Translations under genes and position numbers: made by a program | Shown: positions 50,283 through 58,499 of the stretch, in pieces | Numbering within the stretch: position 1 is the first letter of the stretch | Layout: every line of letters begins with the position of its first letter | NCBI RefSeq assembly: GCF_008369445.1 | Contig: NZ_VTWH01000004.1 | Location: 229,002 to 293,001 of the forward strand | Direction: 5' to 3' | DNA: 64,000 nt | Source of the DNA: Aureimonas fodinaquatilis | GTDB taxonomy: Bacteria > Pseudomonadota > Alphaproteobacteria > Rhizobiales > Rhizobiaceae | Notes under the pieces: model-generated | The model's database searches: none | What the model saw: only the letters and a program-made list of their open reading frames with translations | What the model was told of the DNA's origin: nothing

Positions 50283-53194
50283 TGCAGGGCCCTCGTGATC
50301 TTGTCCGGCGTGATCGGAAATTCGTAAAATCGCTTGCCAACCGCGTGGGCCACGGCGTTGGCCGTCGCTGGCACAATCGGGATCATGCCAAGCTCTGCCA
50401 TACCTTTGGGTGGCGATGTCTCGGAAAGCGGCGGCAGATAATCGATCGTCTGCGCCCATACCGCGACGTCGCCAGCTCGCGGCAACACATAACGGTTGAA
50501 ATTCCAGGTCCCGTTGCCGGGCCCGTCATCATACAACGGCAGTTCCTCCAGCAAGGCGTGGCCGATGCCCATGGCCGTCCCGCCCTGCACCTGCCCGGAT
50601 ACAAGTTCCGGCACAATCATGGTGCCGGGGTCGATGATCATATGGTGGCGCATGATCTGCACCTGCCCGGTGAAGCTGTTGACGTTCAACTCAACCAGAC
50701 AGGCAGCGGGGGTGTAGGTTGTTGGCCCGGCCCGGCTCCGGTCGGTTGGCGGATAGGTGGCCCGCTGGCGTTTGATGAAGTCGTAGCCTCGCGTTGTCAT
50801 ACGGGATTTCAACTCAACCGGCGCACCGTTTCCATATTGAACGGCCAATGCATCGACCGGCAGATCGCGAAGGCCAATGCCGGGTATGTCGAACTGCGCA
50901 CGCGCCCATTCCCAGCAGCTATAGGCGTGCACCGCAACTCCGGTAATGAGGCCGAGAGCATGCGCTTCGCGAGCAAGCTCAACAAACGGAATTGGCCGCA
51001 TTCCTGCACCGCCCAGCCCATCCGGCCCGACGCGGATGTCTGAAAACCCGACGTTGAAACTGGATATTGCGCCCCCGGCCTGTCCTTTGCTCCAGATCGA
51101 GCGGGCGGCTGGCCACAGGCTGTGCTCCAGCAGAAAGCGCGCTGCCTGCCTTGTGCCGAAGCCGACATAATAAACGCTGCTTGATGAGCTCATGTCCGGT
51201 ATCAGCGCAGGTGTCCAGAACGGATCGGTCTGCGAAAGCTCATCCTGCCGCTTCTGGTCCGCATAACTGGTGTGCAGGGGAAGCTGAGCAAACTCGGTCA
51301 GCCCGAACTCAACCACATCCGGCGCTTTGCCAAGCGCCTGCCAGACCATGACCTGCTGGGCGGTCGTTGCACCCGTGCCTATTTCCTGCACGCAGTGACG
51401 CATGGTCAACTGCCCTTCAGCATCAAACTCCAGCACAAGGGCAGTTGGAACCCCGCTTGAGCCGTAAACCTGCTGAACCTGAGCAAACCCGACACCGTAC
51501 AGGCGTCCGGGATTGGCCGCCTCATAATCGGTTTTTCGGGCTGCCCTGTCGCGCCAGATCGGGTGCGCCGCAGCCTTATCCAGCATTTCAACAAGGCGCA
51601 TGTCCCCTGCCGCAACCCCGCCCTGGGTATTTGGCTCGCCAGGCTGCAAGGCGTTTCGCCGCCGCAATTCCATTGGATCCATGTCCAGTTCTTCGGCAAT
51701 TTCATCCACCATGATTTCAGTCAAGGCCATGGATTGAAGAGAGCCGAAGCCGCGCATCGACCCCGCCTCGACTGCCGGCGTTGCCATGGCAAGCGCTGTG
51801 AGGTCGGATTTCGGGAAGTAGTAGAGTGATTGCGCGCCGCGCGCGCCGACATGCGACACAGCGACAGAAAGGTTTTCCCGCCCGCCGCCATTGCAATTGT
51901 AAATACCTTTGAGAATTTCGAACTTGCCGCTCTGGCGGTCCGCGGTGATGGTTACATCCATTTCCATGGAATGCCGTTTCATTCCCATCTGAAACTGCTC
52001 ATACCGGTCATTTGCAATGCGCACCGCCAACCCGTTTCCATAAAAGGCGGCAGCGACGGCGTAAAATGGAAATACCGAATAATCCTTGGAGCCGTAGCCG
52101 ACGGTTGAGCCCGTCATCAGCACCAGCGTTTCCACGGGAAATGCCTTGTTGTCCTTCATCATTGCGGTTACGCCGCTGACAATACCAGCGGGGGATTGCG
52201 TGGCTGTGAGGATGTGCAAAGTCCGACTGGCACTGTCGTACCAGGCATTGCAGTTGTCAGGCTCCATGGCGCAAGGATCGATGGACTGTGAAAAGCCGTG
52301 ACGCTCCATGACAAGTTTGGCCGGATCAACCCGCGCAGCCTCGATATCACTCTGAATTTGAGCCGCGGCGTCCATGCCGCGCCCCTGAGTATCCGGCTTT
52401 TCGTCGGCTGCTTGCAGCGCTGTTACGAAGCCGCCGCCCCGGTCTTTTCGCAGCACAGGTGGAATTTGCACCTCGCCTTCTGGTGCCAAAGGCGGCCAGA
52501 CAGGCGTATTGCCGCGAAAGCCGCCCTTGATGGCAGCGTCCTGAAAGCTGGAAAAGACCGGCGGATCGTAAGGCGTTTGCCCCGCAACACGGATAAACCG
52601 GCCTGCACCATAATTGGCCGGAGGGCGCGGCCCTGTTTCCGCGCCATACAAAACAGCGGACTCATCAAACTGCAGAACTCGACGCGCAGCCTCGAACCGG
52701 GCGAAATACTGATAGATGAGGATAGCAACGGGGTGTCCCAGGAGCGGCGGCGTCTGCCCCTTCGGCACCAGAATGTTCACGCCGTAGAAGCCCTTGCCCA
52801 TGTCGGAATCCTGCGGGATGTTCAGCCCGTCAGCATCAAGATCCTCCTGCAAAAGCAGCCGATCCGGCTGCAGATCTTCACCCAGAACAGCAAGGTTGAC
52901 GCCCTCAAATGTGCGAGCCGCCTGCGTAGCCTTCAGCATGAAGGCATAGCTCTGTTGCTTGGGCCATCCCGCCAGATCCCGGGCGCGATAGTCGCGTGCA
53001 AAGTTCTTTTGCCCCGTGACTTTTCGTATCGCATCCCAGCGAAACTGCGCCTTGCCATCACCGCCGATCCAGCCCGTGGATGATGGACCGGAATTCATCT
53101 CCACCCCTGCGGCAGGGGCACGGGCGAGAAGCACGGTGATGCCGGCAAATGTGCCAAGTTTAAGAAGATTTCTGCGGGAGATCTGGTTCGCCAA
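50279..53194 (-). CDS. Molybdopterin-binding large subunit of a Tat-exported dehydrogenase (IorB/aldehyde dehydrogenase type)
   Basis: The 971-residue protein has an N-terminal twin-arginine signal ISRRNLLKLG with a hydrophobic core and cleavage near residue 32. It carries the molybdenum-hydroxylase fold of the xanthine oxidase superfamily in the IorB-like arrangement (single large chain, no FAD subunit). Visible blocks are RGFGSLQSMALTEI, GVGFAQVQQVYGSSG, RIMRHHMIIDPG-like and near the end KGMAELGMIP, which keeps the catalytic Glu. I place the start at TTG 53194, where GGGGG lies about eight bases upstream and the Tat signal begins; the longer TTG frame at 53263 is less likely. Substrate could be an aldehyde or an N-heterocycle. 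Confidence 0.85.
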   Translation of the reverse strand: MANQISRRNLLKLGTFAGITVLLARAPAAGVEMNSGPSSTGWIGGDGKAQFRWDAIRKVTGQKNFARDYRARDLAGWPKQQSYAFMLKATQAARTFEGVNLAVLGEDLQPDRLLLQEDLDADGLNIPQDSDMGKGFYGVNILVPKGQTPPLLGHPVAILIYQYFARFEAARRVLQFDESAVLYGAETGPRPPANYGAGRFIRVAGQTPYDPPVFSSFQDAAIKGGFRGNTPVWPPLAPEGEVQIPPVLRKDRGGGFVTALQAADEKPDTQGRGMDAAAQIQSDIEAARVDPAKLVMERHGFSQSIDPCAMEPDNCNAWYDSASRTLHILTATQSPAGIVSGVTAMMKDNKAFPVETLVLMTGSTVGYGSKDYSVFPFYAVAAAFYGNGLAVRIANDRYEQFQMGMKRHSMEMDVTITADRQSGKFEILKGIYNCNGGGRENLSVAVSHVGARGAQSLYYFPKSDLTALAMATPAVEAGSMRGFGSLQSMALTEIMVDEIAEELDMDPMELRRRNALQPGEPNTQGGVAAGDMRLVEMLDKAAAHPIWRDRAARKTDYEAANPGRLYGVGFAQVQQVYGSSGVPTALVLEFDAEGQLTMRHCVQEIGTGATTAQQVMVWQALGKAPDVVEFGLTEFAQLPLHTSYADQKRQDELSQTDPFWTPALIPDMSSSSSVYYVGFGTRQAARFLLEHSLWPAARSIWSKGQAGGAISSFNVGFSDIRVGPDGLGGAGMRPIPFVELAREAHALGLITGVAVHAYSCWEWARAQFDIPGIGLRDLPVDALAVQYGNGAPVELKSRMTTRGYDFIKRQRATYPPTDRSRAGPTTYTPAACLVELNVNSFTGQVQIMRHHMIIDPGTMIVPELVSGQVQGGTAMGIGHALLEELPLYDDGPGNGTWNFNRYVLPRAGDVAVWAQTIDYLPPLSETSPPKGMAELGMIPIVPATANAVAHAVGKRFYEFPITPDKITRALQ

Positions 53195-53351
53195 CTTATC
53201 TTTCCCCCGACGCTGTGTCCCGAAGCCCCTGTTGAGACTGGAGAATTTCAATGCGCCGTGCAACTATTTTATTGCAACGGTTCTAATTTGCCGTATTTTG
53301 GCCATAGTGACTAGACCGAAAGATGAATGACAGCGTGCCACGTGATGGCAA

Positions 53352-53384
53352 AGATTTGTGTCGCGGTCGAAAAGCGACAAATCT
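53352..53384. promoter_or_regulatory. Bulged inverted repeat in the cyo/dehydrogenase spacer
   Basis: AGATTTGT-GT-CGC (53352-53364) pairs with GCGACAAATCT (53374-53384) across a 9-nt loop, an 11-bp stem with a two-base bulge. It may be a regulator site or an RNA hairpin; no T run follows. Confidence 0.5.
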
Positions 53385-53435
53385 CCGGCATCACCAGCAC
53401 AAAAGTTTTTTGGAAGATTTTACTGTCATTTATAC

Positions 53436-53451
53436 ATTAGACTAGTCTCAT
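53436..53451. promoter_or_regulatory. Candidate TetR/MarR-type operator near the cyo promoter
   Basis: ATTAGACT-AGTCTCAT is a 16-bp palindrome with one mismatch, containing the core TAGACTAGTCT. A single half-site TAGACC lies upstream near 53312-53318. The core resembles TAGAC-N2-GTCTA operators of TetR-family regulators. It overlaps the likely -10 to +1 of cyoABCD. Confidence 0.5.
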
Positions 53452-53488
53452 TATGACTGGACGGCTTTGTCCGGCCATCAGGAATTCA

Positions 53489-53504
53489 CTGCGGCTAGCC
53501 GCAG
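53489..53504. promoter_or_regulatory. Perfect 16-bp palindrome upstream of cyoA
   Basis: CTGCGGCTAGCCGCAG is a perfect palindrome with no spacer, lying 75-90 bp before the cyoA ATG, probably in the transcribed leader. It could be a second operator or an RNA stem. Confidence 0.5.
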
Positions 53505-53579
53505 CAGACTAAATCCGAGATGCAACAGCCGACCAGCAAGAAGTCGGTGCCGATCGGCAGATATGGTGTCGGGGGACAT

Positions 53580-54551
53580 ATGGCATTGTGGCAATTTGCC
53601 CGGGGAATAGCCAGCCGCGGCAGCGCTGCGCTTCTTGCGGCGGCAGCTTTGGTCTGGTCGCACAGCGCCTACGCTGCCGGGCCATCTTCGCCCCGAGGAT
53701 TCATCGAACCAGCAGGGCCGATTGCTCAGGCGCAAATCCACCATTTTGGCGTCATTGTTGCCATCATGATGCTGGTTCTGGTGCCAATCTTCATCGCAGT
53801 TCCCATACTCCTCATTCGATATCGGCGCGGCGGCAAAGGTGCCTACAGGCCGAAGTGGGAATTCAATGCAACTGTGGAGGCGACAATCTGGGGTTTCCCG
53901 GTTGTCATCGTCGCATTTCTGGGCATTGCCCTGTGGAGCTACACCTTCAAATTCGACCCTTACAAGCCGCTTGGCGAAGATCCTCTCGAGGTTGAGGTTG
54001 TGACGCTCGACTGGAAATTTCTGTTTCTCTATCCGCAGCAGGGAATTGCAACAATTGACTATCTCGCAATTCCGGAAGGCCGGCCGGTGACCTTACGCCT
54101 CACCAGCGGCACGGTCATGCAATCCTTCATGGTTCCGCAACTGGCAGGGCAGATCTACACAATGGCCGGTATGCAGACACAGTTGAATTTTCTGGCTGAT
54201 GCGGCGGGGGAATATGTAGGCCGCAACACCCAATATAATGGCACGGGCTTTGCAACCCAGTCCTTCACCACCGCGGTGCTGGCACCAGACGACTTTACGC
54301 AATGGGTTGAATCGCAAAAAACCTCCGGCACGACGCTGGACTGGGCTGGCTACAGCGAGTTGACGAAGCCCTCCGTAACTCAGGATCCGGTTTTCTACTC
54401 AGGCTTTGAGGAAGGTTTGTTTCGTCGCATTGTTGCGAGTTTTTCACCCAGTATGGTCGATACCCCCCACTCTCACGGAGCGCACGACCAACCACACGGC
54501 GCGGGTGAAGCCGCGCCACATCAGCACGGCACGATGGGGGCGCAGCAATGA
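53580..54551 (+). CDS. cyoA: Cytochrome bo3 quinol oxidase subunit II
   Basis: The 323-residue subunit II has a signal peptide, two membrane helices (VIVAIMMLVLVPIFIAVPILL and TIWGFPVVIVAFLGIALWS) and a periplasmic cupredoxin domain. The CuA ligands of cytochrome c oxidases are missing: the place of the Cys-rich loop reads YNGTGFATQSF, so electrons come from quinol. There is no lipobox, unlike E. coli CyoA. The last 35 residues form a His-rich tail (HSHGAHDQPHG and PHQHG), which is unusual. ATG 53580 has GGGGGA just upstream and is preferred to ATG 53520. cyoB starts within its stop (ATGA). Confidence 0.9.
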   Translation: MALWQFARGIASRGSAALLAAAALVWSHSAYAAGPSSPRGFIEPAGPIAQAQIHHFGVIVAIMMLVLVPIFIAVPILLIRYRRGGKGAYRPKWEFNATVEATIWGFPVVIVAFLGIALWSYTFKFDPYKPLGEDPLEVEVVTLDWKFLFLYPQQGIATIDYLAIPEGRPVTLRLTSGTVMQSFMVPQLAGQIYTMAGMQTQLNFLADAAGEYVGRNTQYNGTGFATQSFTTAVLAPDDFTQWVESQKTSGTTLDWAGYSELTKPSVTQDPVFYSGFEEGLFRRIVASFSPSMVDTPHSHGAHDQPHGAGEAAPHQHGTMGAQQ

Positions 54552-56671
54552 ACTGGGACATGATATTCGGCAAGCTGCGCTGGGATTCCTTTGTGTTCAC
54601 TGGCGCATTTGAAAACCCTTCATCCAGTGAATTTGTGGCATTTGGCGCAGGCAGCATCGTCATTCTGGGCGCTATTTGCGTTGTGGCGCTTCTTTCCGTC
54701 ATGGGGTGGTGGGTGCCGCTGTGGAAGAACTGGCTGACAAGCCTGGATCACAAGCGCATCGGCATCATGTACATCGTGCTGGCCATTGTCATGTTTGTGC
54801 GTGCCGTCATCGAGGCCGGGGTCATGCGCTCGCAGCAACTGGCGGCCTATGACGGCGCAGGGTATCTGGCGCCGGATCATTTTGCGCAGTTGTTCACCAC
54901 GCACGGCACGATCATGATCTTTTTCGTGGCAATGCCAATGATCACCGGCTTCATGAATTACATCATGCCGCTGCAGATCGGCGCTCGCGATGTCACGTTT
55001 CCGCTGCTGAATGCCATTTCCCTGGCACTCACGGCCGCAGGTGCCGTGCTGGTCATGGCGTCTCTGGTGCTTGGCGAGTTTTCCACCGGCGGCTGGTCGG
55101 CCTATCCGCCCTACACCGGGCTGGAATACAGTCCCGGCGTGGGGGTGGACTACTGGATCTGGGCGGTCACGCTCAGCACCATCGGCTCAACCATGACGGC
55201 CATCAACCTGTTGGCAACAGTCTACAAAAACCGCTGCCCCGGCATGACGCTGATGCAGATGCCGTTGTTCTCGTGGACCACGCTTTGCGCCTCGGCACTC
55301 ATGCTTTTCGCGCTGGCACCGCTGACCGCTGCCACCACGATGCTGGCACTGGACCGCTATCTGGAATTCAACTTCTTCACCAATTCCAATGGCGGCAACA
55401 TGATGAACTATGCCAATCTTTTCTGGCTGTTCGGCCATCCCGAGGTCTACATTCTCATTCTGCCGGTCTACGGAATGTGGTCTGAAATTGTGCCCACGTT
55501 TTCGGCCAAGAAGCTCTACGGCTATCGCTCGCTCGTCTATGCAACAATCGGCATAGCCTTCGTCTCGTTTCTTGTCTGGCTGCATCACTTCTTCACGATG
55601 GGGCAAAGCGCGGCAGTCAACGTCGCCTTCGGCATCGGCACGATGATCATCGGCATTCCAACAGGCGTGAAAATCTATGACTGGATGCTGACAATGTTCC
55701 GCGGGCGCATCCGTCTCACAACGCCGATGCTTTTCCATATCTACTTCATCGTCGTTTTCATCATCGGCGGCATGACCGGCATTCTTCTGTCCAATCCCAC
55801 AGTGGACTTTCAGGTGCACAACTCGCTCTTCCTGATCGCGCATTTCCACAACATGATCATTCCGGGCGTCTTGTACGGGCTTTTTGCCGGGTACATTTAC
55901 TGGTTCCCGAAAGTGTTCGGCTTCAGGCTGGACGAGGCAATGGGCCGGCGCGCCTTCTGGTGTTTTGCGCCCGGCTTCATTCTGGCTTTCTTCCCGCTTT
56001 ACTTCATTGGCATGACCGGGGCCACACGTCGCACGATCAGTTGGTCCGAGCCGGCGTACCTGCCTTACTTTGCGGTGGCCATGCTCGGAGTTCTGCTGAT
56101 CATGGCCGGAGTGGCCTATCTCATCGTGCAGGTCATTGTGTCCTATCGAGATCGGCAGGAACTTGCAGTGCCACTGGGAGATCCATGGGACGGGCGCTCT
56201 TTGGAATGGTCCATCCCCTCACCGCCACCCGAGTACAATTTTGCGGTCATTCCGGTGGTCACTTCGCGTGATGCCTTTGCCGAGAATAAAGAGGCCGGCA
56301 TCGCCTATCAGCCGCCAAAGGCCTATGAGGATGTCGAGATCCCTCGAAATTCCATGTCAGCACCGCTGATCGGACTGGCAGCGCTGGCCCTGGCGTTCGC
56401 GCTCGTCTGGCACATCTGGTGGCTGGTCATCGTGTCGTTCATCGGACTATGGGCCGTCGTTATTGCTCGTTCATTCGTTACCAACACAATGAAGATCATA
56501 CCCGCATCATTGCTGAAAGCTGAAAACGAGGCATTTCTGGCTGCAATCCGCGATGCCGTCGGCGTTAATCGGGATCTGGAGATGAGCCCGCAGAACAGGG
56601 GCAAGGCAATACCAGATCTTCTTCAGCACCTGCCTGAGCGCGGGCAGCACGTTGTGGGGGCGGCGCTATGA
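54548..56671 (+). CDS. cyoB: Cytochrome bo3 quinol oxidase subunit I
   Basis: The 707-residue heme-copper subunit I has about fifteen helices. Active-site motifs are WLFGHPEVYILILPVYG, with the CuB His and the His-Tyr cross-link pair, HHFFTMG with the two adjacent CuB histidines, and HFHNMI with the heme ligands. TTHGTIMIFFVAMP carries the low-spin heme His. It reduces oxygen to water and pumps protons across the inner membrane. Gene ends overlap by ATGA with both cyoA and cyoC. No heme O synthase gene (cyoE) is present in the window, so heme O must be made elsewhere. Confidence 0.95.
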   Translation: MNWDMIFGKLRWDSFVFTGAFENPSSSEFVAFGAGSIVILGAICVVALLSVMGWWVPLWKNWLTSLDHKRIGIMYIVLAIVMFVRAVIEAGVMRSQQLAAYDGAGYLAPDHFAQLFTTHGTIMIFFVAMPMITGFMNYIMPLQIGARDVTFPLLNAISLALTAAGAVLVMASLVLGEFSTGGWSAYPPYTGLEYSPGVGVDYWIWAVTLSTIGSTMTAINLLATVYKNRCPGMTLMQMPLFSWTTLCASALMLFALAPLTAATTMLALDRYLEFNFFTNSNGGNMMNYANLFWLFGHPEVYILILPVYGMWSEIVPTFSAKKLYGYRSLVYATIGIAFVSFLVWLHHFFTMGQSAAVNVAFGIGTMIIGIPTGVKIYDWMLTMFRGRIRLTTPMLFHIYFIVVFIIGGMTGILLSNPTVDFQVHNSLFLIAHFHNMIIPGVLYGLFAGYIYWFPKVFGFRLDEAMGRRAFWCFAPGFILAFFPLYFIGMTGATRRTISWSEPAYLPYFAVAMLGVLLIMAGVAYLIVQVIVSYRDRQELAVPLGDPWDGRSLEWSIPSPPPEYNFAVIPVVTSRDAFAENKEAGIAYQPPKAYEDVEIPRNSMSAPLIGLAALALAFALVWHIWWLVIVSFIGLWAVVIARSFVTNTMKIIPASLLKAENEAFLAAIRDAVGVNRDLEMSPQNRGKAIPDLLQHLPERGQHVVGAAL

Positions 56672-57306
56672 GCATGGTTCGAACCCGCAACCTGCACCCT
56701 GGCATCAACCTCGGCAGCACCGACCCTGAAACGCATCGCGCTGCTGAAGGAATCGTGTTCGGCTTCTGGCTGTTCCTGATGGCGGATCTGGTGATCTTCG
56801 GCGCGCTGTTTGCCACCTATGCGGCAATGAGTGTGCAGGGCATCGCGCAGGGGCCAACGCCGGCCGACGTTTTTGACCTCGGATCGGCATTTCTGGAAAC
56901 AATGCTGCTGCTCGGATCCAGCTTTGCCTTTGGTTTTGCCACGCTGGAAATGAAGTATCGCGCCAATGTTTCCCGCCTTCACCTGTGGCTGGCAGTTGCC
57001 GGGCTGCTGGGCGCGGCCTTCGTGGCCATGGAACTTAGAGACTACTACATCATGGCAACCGTGCATGGCGCGACACCCAGCACCAGCGGGTTCCTGTCTG
57101 CCTACTATCTGCTGACCGGAACGCATGTTGCCCACGTAACGGCAGGTCTTGTCTGGATGCTGGTGATGATGGTGCAGATCAGCGTGTTCGGTGTGAGCGG
57201 GGCCGTCAAGCTGCGTCTGCTGCGCCTTGGCCTGTTCTGGCACATGCTGGATGTTGTCTGGGTGGGTATCTTCACATTCGTCTACCTGTTCGGAGTTGTG
57301 TCATGA
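56668..57306 (+). CDS. cyoC: Cytochrome bo3 quinol oxidase subunit III
   Basis: The 212-residue subunit III has five helices. It keeps the family blocks GFWLFLMADLVIFGALFATY and LLTGTHVAHVTAGLVWM, and ends WHMLDVVWVGIFTFVYLFG. It contacts subunit I and supports proton pumping. Its start ATG overlaps the cyoB stop and its stop overlaps the cyoD start, both as ATGA. No unusual residues were seen. Confidence 0.93.
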   Translation: MSMVRTRNLHPGINLGSTDPETHRAAEGIVFGFWLFLMADLVIFGALFATYAAMSVQGIAQGPTPADVFDLGSAFLETMLLLGSSFAFGFATLEMKYRANVSRLHLWLAVAGLLGAAFVAMELRDYYIMATVHGATPSTSGFLSAYYLLTGTHVAHVTAGLVWMLVMMVQISVFGVSGAVKLRLLRLGLFWHMLDVVWVGIFTFVYLFGVVS

Positions 57307-57647
57307 CCAACAATGCTTCGAACGATGCGCATGCGACGGGCCATGAAGACGAAAACCGCGAGCGGCGCAGCTATGTCGTTGGTTTTGTGCTGGCAACGGT
57401 GCTGACCATCATTGCATTCTGCCTTGTCGCCTTAAAGATTTTGCCTCCGGGAAATATGCTTGCAGTCCTTGGCGTGCTTGCGGTGGTGCAAACTGCCGTG
57501 CACCTGCGGTGCTTCCTTCATATCGACCATGAAAGATCGCATCGCGATGACCTGCGCCTTGTTCTGCTGACTTTGCTGATGATCAGCATCGTCATCGGCG
57601 GCACGATCTGGATCCTGTGGGATCAGCATATGCGGATGATGCTTTGA
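57303..57647 (+). CDS. cyoD: Cytochrome bo3 quinol oxidase subunit IV
   Basis: The 114-residue subunit IV has a hydrophilic N-terminus and three helices. The pattern YVVGFVLATVLTIIAFCLV, then AVLGVLAVVQTAVHLRCFLHI, then IVIGGTIWILWDQHMRMM is typical of CyoD. It helps assemble the CuB site in subunit I. It is the last gene of cyoABCD and starts in an ATGA overlap with cyoC. It converges on the SDR gene. Confidence 0.92.
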   Translation: MTNNASNDAHATGHEDENRERRSYVVGFVLATVLTIIAFCLVALKILPPGNMLAVLGVLAVVQTAVHLRCFLHIDHERSHRDDLRLVLLTLLMISIVIGGTIWILWDQHMRMML

Positions 57648-57691
57648 CGTGGGCCAGGGTCAAATGATGGTCGGCTGAGGCAACAAAGTCA

Positions 57692-57715
57692 TTTCCGCCG
57701 CGCCGGGCGGCGAAA
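57692..57715. terminator. Possible bidirectional terminator hairpin between cyoD and the SDR gene
   Basis: TTTC-C-GCCGC (57692-57701) pairs with GCGGCGAAA (57707-57715) over a GCCGG loop, a nine-base-pair stem with one bulge, in the 107-bp gap between the convergent genes. No long T run follows in either direction, so the termination role is uncertain. Confidence 0.45.
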
Positions 57716-57754
57716 ATCTCCGTTGGTTTGCTAACAGGCCAGAGCGCTGCTGCG

Positions 57755-58498
57755 TCAGGTTACAAGCAGCCCGCCATCAACGGCAAGCACATGGCCGTTG
57801 ATATAGCTGGATTCGTCCGACGCAAGAAACAAGGCCGGCCCTACCAGTTCCTCCGGTTGCCCGAACCGGTTCATTGGCACCTGGCTGTTCATGGCTTCAT
57901 AGCGCCTGGGGTCTTTGCGCAGATCGGCGTTCATCGACCCGAGAATGAAACCCGGGGCAATGGCGTTCACCCGGATGCCGAGATTGCCCCATTCCAGTGC
58001 CTGCACACGGGTCATATGGGCAATGCCTGCTTTTGAGGTGCAATAGGCCACCCGACGGTCAAGCGCCTTTATGCCTGCCATGGATGCAATGTTGATAATG
58101 TTGCCATAACCCTGCTGAAGCATGAGACGGCCAGCCCCGCGCGCGCACAGAAAGGCAGCGTCCAGATTCACACTCATGACACGGCGCCATTCTTCAAACG
58201 TGGTTTCGTGCGGCGTCGCCCGCACCATCACGCCTGCACCATTGATCAGAACGCCAAGCTCGCCCACAATCTGCGGAACGGTCTTCTCAAACAGCTCCGC
58301 AACCTTGTCTTCCTGGGTAATATCAATCGCGACTGTGTGCAGACCATCTCGCTTTTCAAGAGCATCCAGGCGCGCCTGATCGCGATCCACGGCAATGACC
58401 TGATAGTGCTTTGCCAGGAACCCGGTGATCAGCGCGCCGCCAATATCACCGGCGCCACCAGTGATAACCAGCGTTTTTGCTTTGTTTTCTGAAGGCAT
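57755..58498 (-). CDS. Short-chain dehydrogenase/reductase
   Basis: The 247-residue protein is a classical SDR. The cofactor motif TGGAGDIG is at residues 13-20, NGAG near 86-89, the catalytic Ser139 in IINIAS, and the Tyr152-x3-Lys156 pair in YCTSK. It ends INGHVLAVDGGLLVT. The acidic residue in VDRD after beta-strand 2 suggests NAD(H) preference. It starts one base after the aldehyde dehydrogenase stop, so it is the last gene of the IclR-led operon. It should oxidise or reduce a hydroxy or keto intermediate of the pathway; the exact substrate is not readable. Confidence 0.88.
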   Translation of the reverse strand: MPSENKAKTLVITGGAGDIGGALITGFLAKHYQVIAVDRDQARLDALEKRDGLHTVAIDITQEDKVAELFEKTVPQIVGELGVLINGAGVMVRATPHETTFEEWRRVMSVNLDAAFLCARGAGRLMLQQGYGNIINIASMAGIKALDRRVAYCTSKAGIAHMTRVQALEWGNLGIRVNAIAPGFILGSMNADLRKDPRRYEAMNSQVPMNRFGQPEELVGPALFLASDESSYINGHVLAVDGGLLVT

Positions 58499-58499
58499 C

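Larger units (their letters stand above)
53195..53579. promoter_or_regulatory. Divergent control region between the molybdenum dehydrogenase operon and cyoABCD
   Basis: This 385-bp stretch has no credible gene. It holds the two divergent promoters and three separate palindromic structures listed below (53352-53384, 53436-53451, 53489-53504). TTTATACAT near 53429-53437 is a possible -10 for cyoABCD with TTGGAA upstream as a poor -35. Confidence 0.6.

Noticed and set aside
53580..57647. Annotation as a cytochrome c (aa3/caa3) oxidase
   Set aside because: Subunit II lacks the CuA Cys/His ligands and the gene order and subunit IV match cyoABCD quinol oxidase.
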